DNA of 64,000 nucleotides from Pohlia nutans. Lineage: Eukaryota; Streptophyta; Bryopsida; Bryales; Mniaceae. The stretch lies in NCBI GenBank assembly GCA_022496805.1, contig CM040094.1, forward strand, positions 19,987,501 through 20,051,500, read 5' to 3'. Of this stretch, positions 1 through 12,136 are shown in pieces; positions within the stretch are counted from its first letter, which is position 1, and each line of letters begins with the position of its first letter. The translations under genes were made by a program, and so were the position numbers. The notes under the pieces were generated by a model, which was not told the DNA's origin, searched no databases, and worked only from the letters and a program-made list of their open reading frames with translations.

Positions 1-905
1 TGATTCTCAAACATAATGTAGAGTGCACTTTCCAAGGCACTACCTCAAATTATAATTCACGATGAATACCAAAGCAACACTAAACCGATGATTGAGAAAA
101 AAGTCAGCATGGACGTGAAACGGGCACAAATTGAAAGAAAAAGCTGATAAAAAAGAGGGAGTCAGAGGTAGAGTAAACAAAAGTGGAAAGAATACGTGAG
201 GGGAAGAAGCGTTGTAGTCAAAATAAAACTATCATAGTCAAAAAGAGAAAAACAATACATCAATGCAAAATCGATAAATGACAAGAATTTGAACAAGGTG
301 CAAAGAGAACTCATAAGACTGTAGACAGTAAGAAGGGTATCTGGAATAAATATCCATGATAGATGAATTGCAAAAGTGATATAAATATGTATGACTTCGA
401 AAAAAAGTATGGAACGAAAAAATATGAAAAACAAAAGCAAATAATGCCAAATTGTTTTTGAATAAAAAGTTAAATAATACAATGTATAAAATGTTAAAAC
501 CTCGAAGGAACAAAAGAAATTCAAAAGAAAACCCTAATCAAAAGGAAGGAAAGTGAAATAGAAATAATATATAGATCATTAAACAAAGGATATAAATTTG
601 AATTAAAACCATGAAGGCCACACTCAAAAACCCATTTACAAATGGCTGCCCAAAACTGTAGTCACATAACTACTAAATCTAGTCATATCGCTGCCCATGC
701 AAAAAGTCATATGGCTGCCCACGGAAGAATACGTTCCCCAACTACATTCCCATTGAGGTCCCATGTAAATATGACTAGAATCATAGTCATGTGATGACTA
801 TGGACTGTTCTAGTCACCAAAGTAGTTTATTTTGAGTCATATCCTCCCGATAGTCATATCTAGTCATATGGCCGTAGTCATATTTTGTATGCTCTCCTAG
901 TAGTG
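1..905 (-). mobile_element. CACTA-type transposon, one end (runs off left edge)
   Basis: The sequence ends at 905 in CTCTCCTAGTAGTG, the reverse complement of CACTACTAGGAGAG. The whole 1-905 stretch is an inverted copy of 19749-20655. The last 250 bases hold many short motifs of the type TAGTCATA or TATGACTA, the sub-terminal repeat pattern usual at CACTA (En/Spm) ends, where the element's DNA-binding protein docks. The rest of the element lies left of the window. Open frames here are in AT-rich sequence and resemble no protein. The element abuts, and probably interrupts, the Ty3 integrase tail at 924. Confidence 0.75.
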
Positions 906-923
906 CCAACCCATCAATTCTGA

Positions 924-1190
924 CTGGGCGACCCGGTACTCTGGTACCCCAAAGGTGCTAACATCCACCCCGGTAAATTGAAGAACAAATGGTTTGGTCC
1001 TTACCGAGTTCAATACCCACTACCTAACAATACGGTGTTACTCGTGGCCGTTGACAAATTCGACCCCGACCCGATTATAGTCAACATCAACAAACTAAAA
1101 CCGTACCGATTTCTCAATGACGATCAGCTACACAATGCCGCCCGAACCGCCCCAGATAAAAGTACCATCCTTCACCAACTAGACACCTAA
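924..1190 (+). pseudogene. Ty3/gypsy integrase C-terminal fragment
   Basis: The frame from 924 reads LGDPVLWYPKGA, then GKLKNKWFGPYRV and INKLKPYRF. This is the SH3-like C-terminal tail that follows the integrase core in plant Ty3/gypsy polyproteins. Upstream pol sequence is missing because the CACTA end at 905 lies directly before it. A TAA at 1188-1190 stops the frame, but the same frame then stays open to 2633, so tail and downstream ORF may once have been one polyprotein. No chromodomain follows. Confidence 0.75.
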
Positions 1191-2633
1191 GACGCCGCCG
1201 AAGACGATGAGGAAGACGAAGCAGAAGATACCGTCAAATCCATCTCCACCAACTGCATCACCGTGGAAATTGTTCCTCGGTCACCTCGGGATACCGAGTT
1301 CTACCTGGATACCAAACCGATGGAGTTGTCGACCCAACCTACCGAACCAGTACAACCACCAACCTCGGTAACCGACCACAACTGCAAAGCCGCCACCACA
1401 GCATCCCAGCCGCAACCAACGCTGCCGCTCCGACATACCGAACCAACCACCTTGGTAGCACCGAGGCAAAAACCGTACCGAGTGACAGGTTTGGCAGTAC
1501 CCAACCCTAACGCGCCGCCACTCCCCCAACCTAGTTCGCACCCACCCACTCCATCTCTCTTCATTACACCGCCCGCTTCATTCACTCCGTTGTCCACCTC
1601 CTCCTCTATTTATTCTTTCCTCACCATGCCGCCTTCCGCCGACACGGTTCTCTCTCCCTCCCGGTTAGCTCTCCGTCTCCGCCCTCCTTCTCCGTCTCCC
1701 TCTCTTCTTCCCCGGCCGCCACAGCCGGTAGCTACCGTTCAGCGTCACCGACACAATCGACCGAGGCGAATAGCGCGGATTAGAGTTCTCCCCCCTTCTA
1801 GCTTGGTAGCCACTCCTTCTTCCACTTCCCGAGAGAAAAAACGAGGCGATCTCCATGTTCGTTTTTGCAGGATGACAGGCCAGAAGAAGACCGCGGTCGA
1901 CAGTCGCCGTGCAAGCTCTTCCCGAGGTAACCCGGTAGGACCGGACTGGCGGGAATTCACATGCCGACCGCTCAAACACATGGTGGCCTGGAAATCTTAC
2001 GTCGCCGCCCATCCGAAAGAACGCGCGTGGATGCAACGTGTCGGCCTCGAGGGTTTCGTTAACTTACCATGGGGACAACCGATCCGCAAAGATGTCGTGG
2101 AGAACTTCATCAACACCGCCCAAAGCACCAAACATCACTCGATCATCGGAGAAGTCATGGAGCGGACCTACGTTATCACCCCGGTAGACATCACCAACAT
2201 CCTTCGACTACCGACTGGCACGACTACCGAGGTGAACAACAACCCGGATCCGCAGGAGTTCAAGTACTGGAGCATCGGTCCCAATGGCCATGAAGCCCTT
2301 CACCGACCCGATACCGACGGCTACAGTGTTTCCCTGGAACCCGAGGAGTTAAGACCTCAGAAGTACGGCATACTGCAAGCGATCTACTTCAAGCGGAAGC
2401 AGTCCTACACGTCCAAGCAATGCCTCAGAGAGATTCTCACGGCGGATGAACTGTCCCATACCGATACCGAAGAATCTTGGAACTGGGCTTCTTTCATGCT
2501 CGGACAGCTTCAGAAGGAACTAGGCGTCATCAAGGGAGGCCATTCTCCGCTGTTCCACTCAGCGGAAATTTGGGACATGCTGATCCGAGGACAAGAACCC
2601 AGCACCACCACGACTCACACTTATGTGTACTGA
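1191..2633 (+). CDS. Retroelement-linked ORF: acidic, Pro-rich, plant-mobile-domain-like
   Basis: This frame continues the integrase tail after one TAA. It starts with an acidic run (1191-1242), passes through a long Pro/Ser/Thr-rich linker to about 1860, then a globular part of about 250 residues. Possible internal starts are ATG 1320 and ATG 1872. The globular part (around ERAWMQRVGLEGFVNLPWG, then EVMERTYVITPVDITNILRL) has the layout of plant mobile domain or 'putative plant transposon protein' domains found in retroelements. That assignment is by general resemblance, not by a search. GC content and codon use differ sharply from the surrounding AT-rich DNA. It is probably the 3' part of a Ty3-type element; no LTR was recognised. 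Confidence 0.5.
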   Translation, partial: DAAEDDEEDEAEDTVKSISTNCITVEIVPRSPRDTEFYLDTKPMELSTQPTEPVQPPTSVTDHNCKAATTASQPQPTLPLRHTEPTTLVAPRQKPYRVTGLAVPNPNAPPLPQPSSHPPTPSLFITPPASFTPLSTSSSIYSFLTMPPSADTVLSPSRLALRLRPPSPSPSLLPRPPQPVATVQRHRHNRPRRIARIRVLPPSSLVATPSSTSREKKRGDLHVRFCRMTGQKKTAVDSRRASSSRGNPVGPDWREFTCRPLKHMVAWKSYVAAHPKERAWMQRVGLEGFVNLPWGQPIRKDVVENFINTAQSTKHHSIIGEVMERTYVITPVDITNILRLPTGTTTEVNNNPDPQEFKYWSIGPNGHEALHRPDTDGYSVSLEPEELRPQKYGILQAIYFKRKQSYTSKQCLREILTADELSHTDTEESWNWASFMLGQLQKELGVIKGGHSPLFHSAEIWDMLIRGQEPSTTTTHTYVY

Positions 2634-3252
2634 CTCTACTTCTCACACTCTCCATTTTCTTTTACACGCATCAGATCTCAAAGTTCCATCGCAACTTGGA
2701 AACCCTCTTCTAGACTGCATCGAGGTTACACTAAAAAATTAGCGCTCCTCCAACGCTTCTACAGCAGTAGCAAACGGGTCTGGTATACCCCACACCCTGA
2801 AAATACGCTCCACCTTCGGTCTATACTCAAACCAGCATCATCCTTCTGGGGTTAAGTTAGGTTAAGTTAGTAGTGGAGATAGAATTTGGGGTCGGTGTGA
2901 TCACAGTGAGCCTGAGCCCTTGAGAGATCATGATCAGTATGTAACTTCTCCAGATGCTTGCGGTTGACTGGTGGGTGTGGTTGCAATTTTTGTTTGTAGG
3001 GGTTGGGTGTAGGGTTGGCAGTCGCAGCGCCCAGGTTTTTTTTTTTTTTTGTGGAAGCTCTGTGCGCAACCGGGAGGCGTTCAATCGTTGCAGGACGCGA
3101 CAACAGCGGCGTCGAAGGACTGTGCATGTCGTGTTGGTGCGTTCGTCCCCGAAGGACTGCAGGAAGCCGACGGGGGTTTGCGTGGCTTGTGCGTCTTAAC
3201 TTACTCTGGTGTGAGTGCGAGACAGACAGAGAGAGAGGCGGTGAGGCCCGTG
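2634..3252 (+). promoter_or_regulatory. Upstream and 5' leader region of the 380-aa gene
   Basis: No coding frame is convincing here. The stretch has a TTAAGTTAGG-type repeat near 2853-2873, a T run at 3038-3051, and a GC-richer transcribed-looking leader up to the ATG at 3253. No clear TATA box was identified. Confidence 0.35.
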
Positions 3253-5735
3253 ATGGCAGAGGAAGTTGAGAAGACTAAAGGGTGGGGCATCTTTGACCGC
3301 CTCAAGAGCCTTCCTCATGTCATGACCGTCAACGGTATTCATCTCATCGTTTCTTCTTTCTACTTCTTTTCTTTCTGTTCTTCTTCTTCTCCTTCTTTCT
3401 CTTTCTTATTTTGTTTAGGTTGTGGGAATCATTTTGGTGTCGCATGACTCACGCACCACAAGCAAATCTCTGTTGCACCCGCATTTGCAGTTGTGTCGTA
3501 TAAGCCATGCTGCTGCTGCTGCTGCTGCTGCGAGGCAAAAGTCTGTCTGACGACGTGGTAGAATAGAATTGCGACTCCATTGCAGATGTGGACAAGGCAA
3601 TTACTGATTTGTTTCGTGAGGACTGTCTCATTTTTTCTTTCCCTTGTCTGCTCATTTACTATCCGTTGGGAATCCTGGCAGTCCTCGTTTCATTAGTTTC
3701 ATGAAGTCCCTCGTCGTTTTAATTAGAGTTTTAGAGTTCACGTTTGTGAAAGTGTGAGCAGTCCGTGACCGAACTGGACTCCACTGAGAGCAATATGGGT
3801 CCGAAACCTAAAGTAGATCATCTAAACGCATCGCGAAATGTATCATTCTGCTCTTTCTATGAAGAAAGACCGTACCATTGTTGAAACCTTGTTGCTTTGA
3901 GAGTTGAGGCTTCGAAGAATGTTTTGGGGTGCCGTAGTCGATAACTACTGGAAATAGAAGGTGATCTTCCGTGTTACAATCTCGAATTAATCATGGAAGG
4001 ATCCTTATTAATAGTATCTTCTGATCTACCTGGTTGTCGTGTGACTTACATGCTGTTATTCACTGTGTTTTGTAGGGGATCTCAAAAGGACCCCTTCTTG
4101 TAAGACGTCGTTACAGATGGAGATTGATGAAGAGGATTCAGATCTACAAGAACTACCTGCGCCACAGGGGCAACAAGTGGACAGATTAATGAAAGACCCC
4201 ACTCTCAAGCAGAATGAGTATGGTGAACGAGGGTACGTTCAACTGTTGCAGTAGTCATTGAGAATCATCCCTGAATAGGTGAATGTGATATCTTTTCATA
4301 CAAATCGCTAAATGCTTCCGAATATCTGTCCTCATATTGGACGAGCAGTTTGTTCGGCTCGCTGTGAAGCGTGTGCACGGTTTTGGAGGATAGGGCGCGC
4401 GGGCTCAGCTAGTCTTGTGTGGCATTTGGCAGTAGCAGGATGCTGGATTCATATGCTTGTCTTGTTGTTGTTGCAAATGTGGAGTTTTTCTTGACCAGCA
4501 ATATATCTGTATCCGCAGATGATGAGTGTCCTGAGGTATGATGATGTATTCCAGAGAGGAACCTGACCACGCCAAGGACGATGGCGTCTTGAGCAACCGT
4601 GATCTTCTGAATCAACTCCAAGCTGTTGCTGTGGGCATACGGGACTTTGAAGAGCCCAAACTGACCCAGCTTCTTGGAGAGGTGAAGGATAAACGAGTCC
4701 GGGTCAAGAAAAGCACTCCTGACAATACCACGAAGTCCAAGGTGAAGGAACCTTCCGAGAAAAAACACTCAACACCAAAGAAAGCATCTACGAACTCTAT
4801 ATCGAAAGCGATATTGAAAGCAGCATCGAAGGTCCGAACTGGAATCATAGTTAAAGAATCCAAGGCAAGGGAGAAACTGGCATTCTCAGACACCTATCTG
4901 GAGAAGGCGTTTGGATTATCGAATATCACTCATGTATCAGAAAGGCCTAATGCCATCATATCCGCGAAGAAGTCCACGAGTGCCACCAACGATAGGCCGG
5001 CAAAGAAGCCTCTCAAAGCGAAGATTTTAACGACAAAACAACCTGCATTACTCTCCGGAGGTGATGCGATAAAACCAGCCAAGAAGGAAGTACGACCGAG
5101 AGAGTTGGGGTGGGATTCGGATGAGAAGTTGCCCACAAAGAAGAAAGCTAAAGTTTCAGCGAAGAGTACTGTCAATCAGAGAATCCGTGTATTGCCTCAT
5201 GAGAAACAAGTGCTTCCAGAGGCAGCTCTTGCGGAAGTGGTGGCTGCAAAGGTCCTTTTTCACAATTTTCACTTGTCTGAGCTGCTTTTTTAAATTTTTT
5301 TATGTTATCTGAGTCATGTGACGCGGGTATTGGTTATTTCGTTTCCAGCACTGTTGTACGTAGTTAGGAGCAAGATGCAGCCGCACCTTGTGTCTACTGA
5401 CGTGGCCCCTACGTTCTAAGCTTTCCTTGTGTATCTTAGCAGCCCGTGTGTTCTGGAAAGTAAACTTGGGATGGATTACCTATGCGTCCTGATTGGTATG
5501 CTTACTCCTGCGTCCTGAATATGATCAGGAGGAACAAGAAGCCGCAGAAATCGAGATGACGAAGCTCATGAACGAAATTCGGGGCGTGAAAAATGACAAT
5601 TTCAATGATTTACCTTCAGATGTCACGGAACGCTGGATAGCTGCCCATGCGAAGAATCTTCGCAGCTCATTCAATTTTCATTTCACCACCGTTAAACACA
5701 CACTTGCCTTTACGACTCCCAAGATTGACCTCTAG
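3253..5735 (+). CDS. Unrecognised basic/acidic nuclear-type protein, 380 aa, four exons
   Basis: Exons 3253-3334, 4076-4232, 4555-5251 and 5529-5735 join with consistent phases (1, 2, 0) at GT-AG sites and end at TAG. The ATG chosen opens MAEEVEKTKGWGIFDRLKSL. I do not recognise the family. Residues about 30-80 are acidic (MEIDEEDSDLQELPAP). Residues about 80-310 are rich in Lys, Ser and Thr, with basic clusters such as KKAKVSAKS that could act as nuclear targeting signals and an RELGWDSDEKLPTKKK stretch. The C-terminus has a Glu-rich, probably helical segment (EEQEAAEIEMTKLMNEIRGV). There are no membrane segments or catalytic motifs. The gene is tail-to-tail with ZIP4. Exon 3 contains two plausible AG acceptors a few bases apart; only the one at 4554 keeps the frame. 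It is likely a real gene with fast-evolving, disordered sequence. Confidence 0.7.
3509..3531 (+). repeat. CTG trinucleotide repeat in intron 1
   Basis: About eight CTG/TGC units lie inside the first intron of the 380-aa gene. Confidence 0.85.
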
Positions 5736-6316
5736 TATTATGTGGAGTACACCGTTGCGCATTGCCTGATTCTTCCGCTTGGCATTTGGCCCCAGCCGTT
5801 CAAAACACTATCACTGGAGGGGGAAATCTACCCTGAACTGACGTGGACCCAAGCGCTTGCATGAACGGAACAACTCTTACACATGGAATATTAGCTTTTC
5901 AATGCAGATTCTTTGTCAATGATATGTGCAGGTCCTTGAGTTGCATTCATGTCATTTAGGTTGTCATTTAGGTTGAATCAGCAAATGCATTGCTTGGTCA
6001 GGTATAGGTATATAATCCTACACCAGCTTTCAAGTACGCTGCTTGTGCCTTTTTAACTTGCAATATCGATTAGACGTGATCCATAAGCCGATAGAACCAA
6101 GAGAGTTTGTGTTTGCCAAAGCCCTAAACCCTTTCGCAGCAGTTTATGAAACCTCATTGAGAGGCTCATTTCTTTTTGCTTTCTCTCTCTTGTAGAACTT
6201 CCTGTATGTTCGAATTTTGATGCGAATGGAAAGTGATTTTTAACTCTTTGAATGAGGAAGAAGTGACACTTGATTGAACTTTCGCATATGCTCACGCAAA
6301 GCTTTGTTTCCAGAAC
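5736..6316. other. Tail-to-tail intergenic region
   Basis: The stretch between the two convergent stop codons holds both 3' ends. I see no ORF or repeat worth reporting. It should contain the poly(A) sites of both genes. Confidence 0.5.
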
Positions 6317-9300
6317 CTAGCCTGCCTGGCGTGAAGAAGCTTTTAGTCGTAGGAGCTCGGTCAAGTTTTCCAGCATAGAAGGTCTATGAGTTTCCATAGC
6401 AGGAGCGTGCTTAAGCAGTTCTAAAGCAACTCCCATCCACAGTTCAGCGTTGTCATATCTCTGCAACTTCAGGTAGAGTGCAGCTCTGTTCCAGGCAGTG
6501 GAAACCAGCCACTGAGCTTCTTGTGGTGGATACACCTGGTCACCCAACCCAGAGAAAATTTGTTGTGCTTGCTTGTAGAGGTCGAGCACCTGGCATAAAT
6601 TCATTCTCGTCATAAGTTCAACAACCAGGCAATCGCAGAGATAACTGCAGAACCTTAAGCGAAAAGGATGTCACGATCCAGTTCAGTGCAACATGCTCAG
6701 GTACTTAGTGTGACTGGCAGCTTGATCATAAGGAAGAGATTTAGGGCTCACCTCTGGGCAATCTTTGCAGCGGTTGTTTGCCAGGTTAATCATCTTTCTG
6801 ATGACCGCAGCAACTATTTTGTAATCGGCGTTCGGAGCACTAAGTGTTACAGTTAGGCACATGCGGAACGAGGCTGTTGCAACTTCCATACCAGGTTCTT
6901 TACTTTCAGAGGCCTCCAGGCCCATTTTGAAAAAGTGTTCAGCTGTAAACCCCGGCATGCTGCTGCACCGTTTCAAAATTTTGAGCTGTTCAGCATAGTC
7001 TTTCGCTCTTCCTTTGAGTTCGAATAGTAGCATATTCAGGTGCATATCATAACTTTCATCGACCATGATCCCGGGGTCTGGCATGGCCTCAAGTGCCCCG
7101 TGCACCTACAGGAAATGGAAATGCGTGACTGCACTGAACACATCCACCTGAGATCAAGAAGCGGTAGCCAACGGTGCATGATAGAACATACCTGCTGACA
7201 TTTATCCAAGTAGGTTGTTGCAATATGAATCACCTCGTTCTCGTTCCCATCTTCTGCTGCCAGTAAAGCCGATACAGAAAGCAGCAAGGTTGTTTGCACG
7301 AACTGGAGACTGCCGGGGGATGGGGGTAGCGCAGGGTAGAAGGTTGAAGAAAGCGCATAAAACTCAAAACAAGACTTCCAGTTCTGTTCTCTGCCACATT
7401 CCATGGCCTGGTTCCAAGCTGCACCTGAAAACCATTTTGCTTCTCGTTCTCCATTGCTTCCGGCACCAAAGAATTTCTCGTACCCTACGTCTTGCAGCCG
7501 CTTCTGAGCGCATTTGAAGTACTTTAATATGTCATTGCGTTTATTTTTTTCTTGGATAAGTAGCAAAATGAGATTTCTGAGAACAACAACTTCTCCCGTG
7601 GCCGGAATTTTTTCGGAAGAGTATAAGGTTAGCATGCTGCAAAGTGCAGCAACAGCGACAGAGATCATTTTGCTAGCAATGGCCTCGTGGCATGCAAGAT
7701 TCAAGAACTCCGGCTCAAAGTCAGGGCATTTCAACATCCTCTCGACTTGCTTGCACGCCTCTATTTCACTTCTTGCTTGCAATACGATCTTGAACTGCAC
7801 CAACAAATGCTAAATCAGCAACTTTACTTGCGGTAAAGTGATAGAGATTTTAGCAAGAGGATGATCAATATCCAAAATCTTGTTGAATTTGTAGTTTCTT
7901 TTCGATGAAAAGGACGGGGATTCAGCACCTTGAGAAATATGCTTGCAATGCTTGGATCGATCTGTCAATTACGACCATACGCAGGACATCATTAAAAATC
8001 GTTAGGTTCATCAAAAGAGAAATCCCCAGGCTCGTTTACAAAAGTACGCTATACTACAACTGTTAGTAAGTGGCTTGCTTCTGATGCCAAGTAAGCTTCT
8101 TCAGCTCGATGCAGGCTGCAGCCTCGTCGCTAATAAATTTTCAAGGATTTACGAATTGGAAAAGTTCTGGAATCATTCCACACAAATTGCCTGGCCGACT
8201 TCCGTTAGATTTTCTACCTTCTCCGCTCTATCAATGACCTCCGCAGCTCGTTCGAATTGAGAGAGAGCCATATGGCAAAGACAAAGAACGCGGAGGGACT
8301 TCGCCTCGAGCATGCAACCTTTGCTGTCTCGCACAAGATACAGCATAGAAGCTTCGAAGAGTCGAATGCTGGTCTTGTACAGCTTTGCTTGAAAATGTTC
8401 GGAGCCACTGCCAGTACGTGCATCAATGAGACTTCGAATTGTCTAGCTGGAGATCATAGTTGACAGAACTTCTTGGCACGTGCGAGAAATCATAAATGCA
8501 AAACACTACTACAGTGGCAGCATTTTGCAGCAAAAATAGGCGAATTGTATGAGTGATAATGTACAAATTTTCTGTTCAATATTTGTTCCTATCTGCTGAG
8601 AGGATATCTTCAGCGGCTGCAAAGGGGAAAATAATTTAACAAATATAGGAGCATGAATAAGTTACCTGGTCCAGAGAAGCGTGTGAACAAATTGATGTTG
8701 TTTTTGTGCAATTTTCTTTCGTCTGTCCTCCAAAACAAGAACTTCATTTTCTGCCATTAGAGCTGTAAGAATCTTCTCATCACAGGCGATTTTCAAAGCC
8801 AGTTCAACTCGTTTGATGCAACTTGGATCATCAGACGGCTCCTGCCGCAGCAACTTCTCCAGCACTTTGCAAGTGAGCTGCTCTGTGTCTGGACCGAAAT
8901 GCTCCAGGAGAATGAAAAATGCCTTGTCAACAGCATCAATCTTTCCGCACTCATGAATGACTATCTCAAGTGCCGAGACATAAACATCAACCTGTTCCCC
9001 AGCGTGACCGACCAGCGTGAGAAGCTCGCGCTCAACCTCATCATGTCGTCCTAATTTCGCTAAAGCTCTTAGTGCAAAATACGATGTACTTGCATAATCT
9101 GTTGTTAGTCTCAACGCATCAACACACCGCAGAGCACTCTCATAGTTTTCATTCTGTATCTGACCAGCTGCCAGGTTACGCAGGATTCGTTGTTTCAGCC
9201 TCTCCAGGTTCGCCTTATTATCCTCATTGAGCTGAGACATGCTAAGAGCCTCTGAGCAGATGTCTAAACCGGTCTCTATATACCGAACAGACTCAGCCTG

Positions 9301-9996
9301 TGAATCAGTGTCATCCTTCATCAGAAGAGACTTCCCGACGTGTAAATATTGATCTGCCAGTTCTGCGTGGCGGTCTGCAGGGATATTGGAAAGTAGGCCT
9401 CGGGCTCGTCCCAACAGACTACATGCAAGTGTTTGGCCACCGAGCTCCCAAGCCGTTCGGGCCCGGGCTATGTACAAGTCAAAGAAAAAATCGATCTGTT
9501 CTCTGGTAGCTGAAGACTGGGAAGTCCACCCGTCTTGCTTGAAGCAAAGCTCAAATGCCCTTTCGAAACACGCCGATGCTTTCAGATATTTTCGGAGTTT
9601 GTGCCATGCGCAACCACTTTTGGAAAAAAATATGGCTATCCTCACAAACCTGGAGCGAGCGTTACCAATAGCGCCAGCTATGGCCAAAAGGTCGCTTGCA
9701 ATCTGACGAAGCTCTGCGTGGTCCTCGGTCAGTTCTTGGTCGCCCTCCAGGTTGTTCACCATATCCACGCTGGTGTTCCATAAACGGTAACTCAGCCGCC
9801 ACGCATTCAACCGCTGCTCTTCAGAAAATTCAGCTTCTGCAAAACTCTCCAGACAGTTTCCAAGTTGCTGCACATTTTCAGGGCTGAGCGACGGCGGCGA
9901 TACCACTTCAATCTTATTCACAAGCTCCTCAATTCGTTTAAGCGCTTCATTGGTACGAGTTTCCATATCCTGACTCGGCAACTCGTGAATTTTCAT
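6317..9996 (-). CDS. ZIP4: SPO22/ZIP4-like TPR protein (class I crossover factor)
   Basis: ZIP4/SPO22 is a nuclear tetratricopeptide-repeat scaffold of the ZMM group. It promotes interference-sensitive meiotic crossovers and synapsis with HEI10, MSH4/5 and SHOC1/PTD. Six exons on the minus strand (9996-8666, 8407-8218, 7961-7929, 7794-7192, 7105-6752, 6589-6317) join in frame to 927 aa, close to the 936 aa of the Arabidopsis protein. Family landmarks appear in order: start MKIHEL, AWRLSYRLWN, SYFALRALAKLG, then exon 2 with SGSEHFQAK, LFEASMLYL and SLRVLCLCHMALSQFERA, a 33-base exon encoding IDPSIASIFLK, then FKIVLQA, VVVLRNL, WFSGAAWNQA, and QWLVSTAWNRAALYL near the end. No stops or frameshifts were found. 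The first exon holds nearly half of the protein. The start fits the family N-terminus. Expression cannot be judged from the sequence; meiotic expression is expected from the family. Confidence 0.93.
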
Positions 9997-10488
9997 CGCA
10001 GAAAAACTATCGGTCGATCAGCGGCTACTATCCCGTCAACGCACCAGAAAAATCCGAGTAGAGTCGAAGAGACAAAACGCCGAATGAACTGAAGTGAGTA
10101 CAAATACTCTACACTTCGTCACTGCCAACGGAGTCGAAATTGAATAAAGCGTCTAGAAATTAAGGCGCAGAAGCCTGTGAGAACCTTGCCTGGCGAAGCC
10201 GCTGACCATAAAGAGCCATGGCTGCGAGAGAGGATTCCTCAAGACTGAACTTCGGATCCCGCCCCCTTAGAGAGTTAGAGTGTCCAAACATTTCAAAATT
10301 TCAAAAATCTTCATGACAAGGGCGGGTGACCCAAAGAAATTAAATGGAACCCGGGCTACACTCTGTATTCTATTTACTGTCATCCATGATTTAATGTAAG
10401 AACAAAATATTTTAATGTAGAGCAACTAAATTTTTTTGTTTGATTGGGTACCTTGAAATCACAATCAAGAAGCTTTTTAATGAATAGC
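9997..10488. promoter_or_regulatory. ZIP4 upstream region
   Basis: GC-balanced sequence to about 10270 probably holds the ZIP4 leader and proximal promoter; no core element is clear. Past about 10300 it becomes AT-rich repeat DNA. Confidence 0.35.
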
Positions 10489-11871
10489 CATTAACTCCTA
10501 AATGCCTACAGATTTTGGGCAATACCTAAATGTATTACAATATGAGGCTTTTAAAACTTTTTTGAGCTTCAACTCCAAAGAGCATATGTAAGACATTCGT
10601 ATGATTGAATTTGATATTAAATGCCTAGATATTTTTCAAATGAATTTACAAGAAAAAACTTTGAAAATTCACTAAAATTACAATTTTAATAATCTCATCT
10701 TGAAATTCATTATGATTGATTGAAATTGTTATGCTTTAATAGTAATGAAGTTGTTCACATAAGTTTTTCTATGGTTTGATAAAGGTGTCTCGAGATCTCT
10801 TTGTAAGCAATCAAAAATAATTTTATAGGTTGAATATTGCACATTTGGCAAAAAATGATTCAATGTTGTACATTATGCACTTTTGGCCAATCATTCTAAA
10901 TTTCATAAAATAGTGAGTTTTTTTTGTATTTTTCATATAATTTAAAATGATAATCTCTTTTAAATTCAAACATATTTCGACACTATTACTTAATCCAACC
11001 ATATAGATGTCATGGAATAGTCATCATCTACAACTTTCATTTGTATATTAGCTTCAATGAGAGGATTTAGTGCGCATTCAACAACACAAAACTTTGGAAT
11101 CTTTTTGTTGAAATGAAACTCACATGGAATGGAAGGACTTGACTTCACTAACATAAAGGTAACTACCTGAAAAATTCATGTAAAAAAAAATCACATCGCA
11201 AAAACCCTTTCATCCATGAAAAAAGTGGCAGCAATACTCTACATCATCCAAAGTTTGGATGGTTAGGCAATTAAAGGTTGAAGGGTGACAAAATCCGAGT
11301 TTTCAAAAGAGCTTTTGTACGAGCTTCTGGTACTAAGTATTTTCAAATCAAGGATGTGGCCTTTGTCTCTTTGAAGGGCAGACATAGAACCCTGTAGATT
11401 AACCCCTAAAACACGCAATTCGCTATTTATGCACTTGGCCAAGTGCGTTCATTTCATGAGCAAATCGTGCTTAAAAAATTTGTGTAAAAAGCTCTCTAAA
11501 AACCAGCGATTTTGTCTTTCTACAAATCACTTACATTGTAAACAAACAATTCTTTTATTTATTTTTTATTCTTATCTTTATCTTTTCTTTTATCTTTTCT
11601 TTATCTTGTTTCTTTTATCTTGTCTTCTTTCTTGTCTTCTTTCTTGTCTTCTTCTTCTTTTTCTATTTTTTTCTTCAAAACCTCTTGTGGCAGTCGCAAA
11701 CCCTACACCCGCACCGAGGAAAAAAAACCAATTTTTTTTTTTTTAATTTTTTTTTTCGTCTTCTTTTTTGCTTAGGGCTCATGAACCCTAAAAATAGAAA
11801 TTTTAAAATTTTAAAAATTAGGGTTCAGCCAGCGGCGGCTGTACCTAAACGGCGGTGGAGGAAAAAATAAC

Positions 11872-11873
<2 letters not shown>

Positions 11874-11917
<44 letters not shown>
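11874..11917. repeat. Poly(A) tract
   Basis: An uninterrupted A run of about 44 bases. Matching A and T runs at 12550-12575 and 12704-12764 sit on the opposite arm of the palindrome. Confidence 0.9.
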
Positions 11918-11919
<2 letters not shown>

Positions 11920-12136
11920 CTCTTTTGGTTTTCGTCTTCTTTCTTGTTTAAGGCTCATGAACCCTAAAAAAAAATTAGGGTTCAGCCGCCGGCGGCTGAA
12001 CCCTAAACGACCCGAAAAAAATAAATTAAAAATTAAAAATTAAAAATCTATTTTTAAACTACTGATGGTTGAAGGTGCGCGGCCGTGCACCCTAAGCCTC
12101 TTTTATCCCTCACTCACTCCCTTTTCCTCTTCTCTC

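Noticed and set aside
162..524. Hydrophobic 120-aa minus-strand ORF
   Set aside because: It lies within the AT-rich end of the CACTA element, and its Phe/Leu/Tyr-rich composition is what A-rich DNA gives by chance; the inverted copy near 20207-20419 does not keep the frame.
3003..3447. ORFs overlapping the first exon of the 380-aa gene
   Set aside because: They run into the intron and disagree with the splice-phase model; only the frame from ATG 3253 continues into exon 2.
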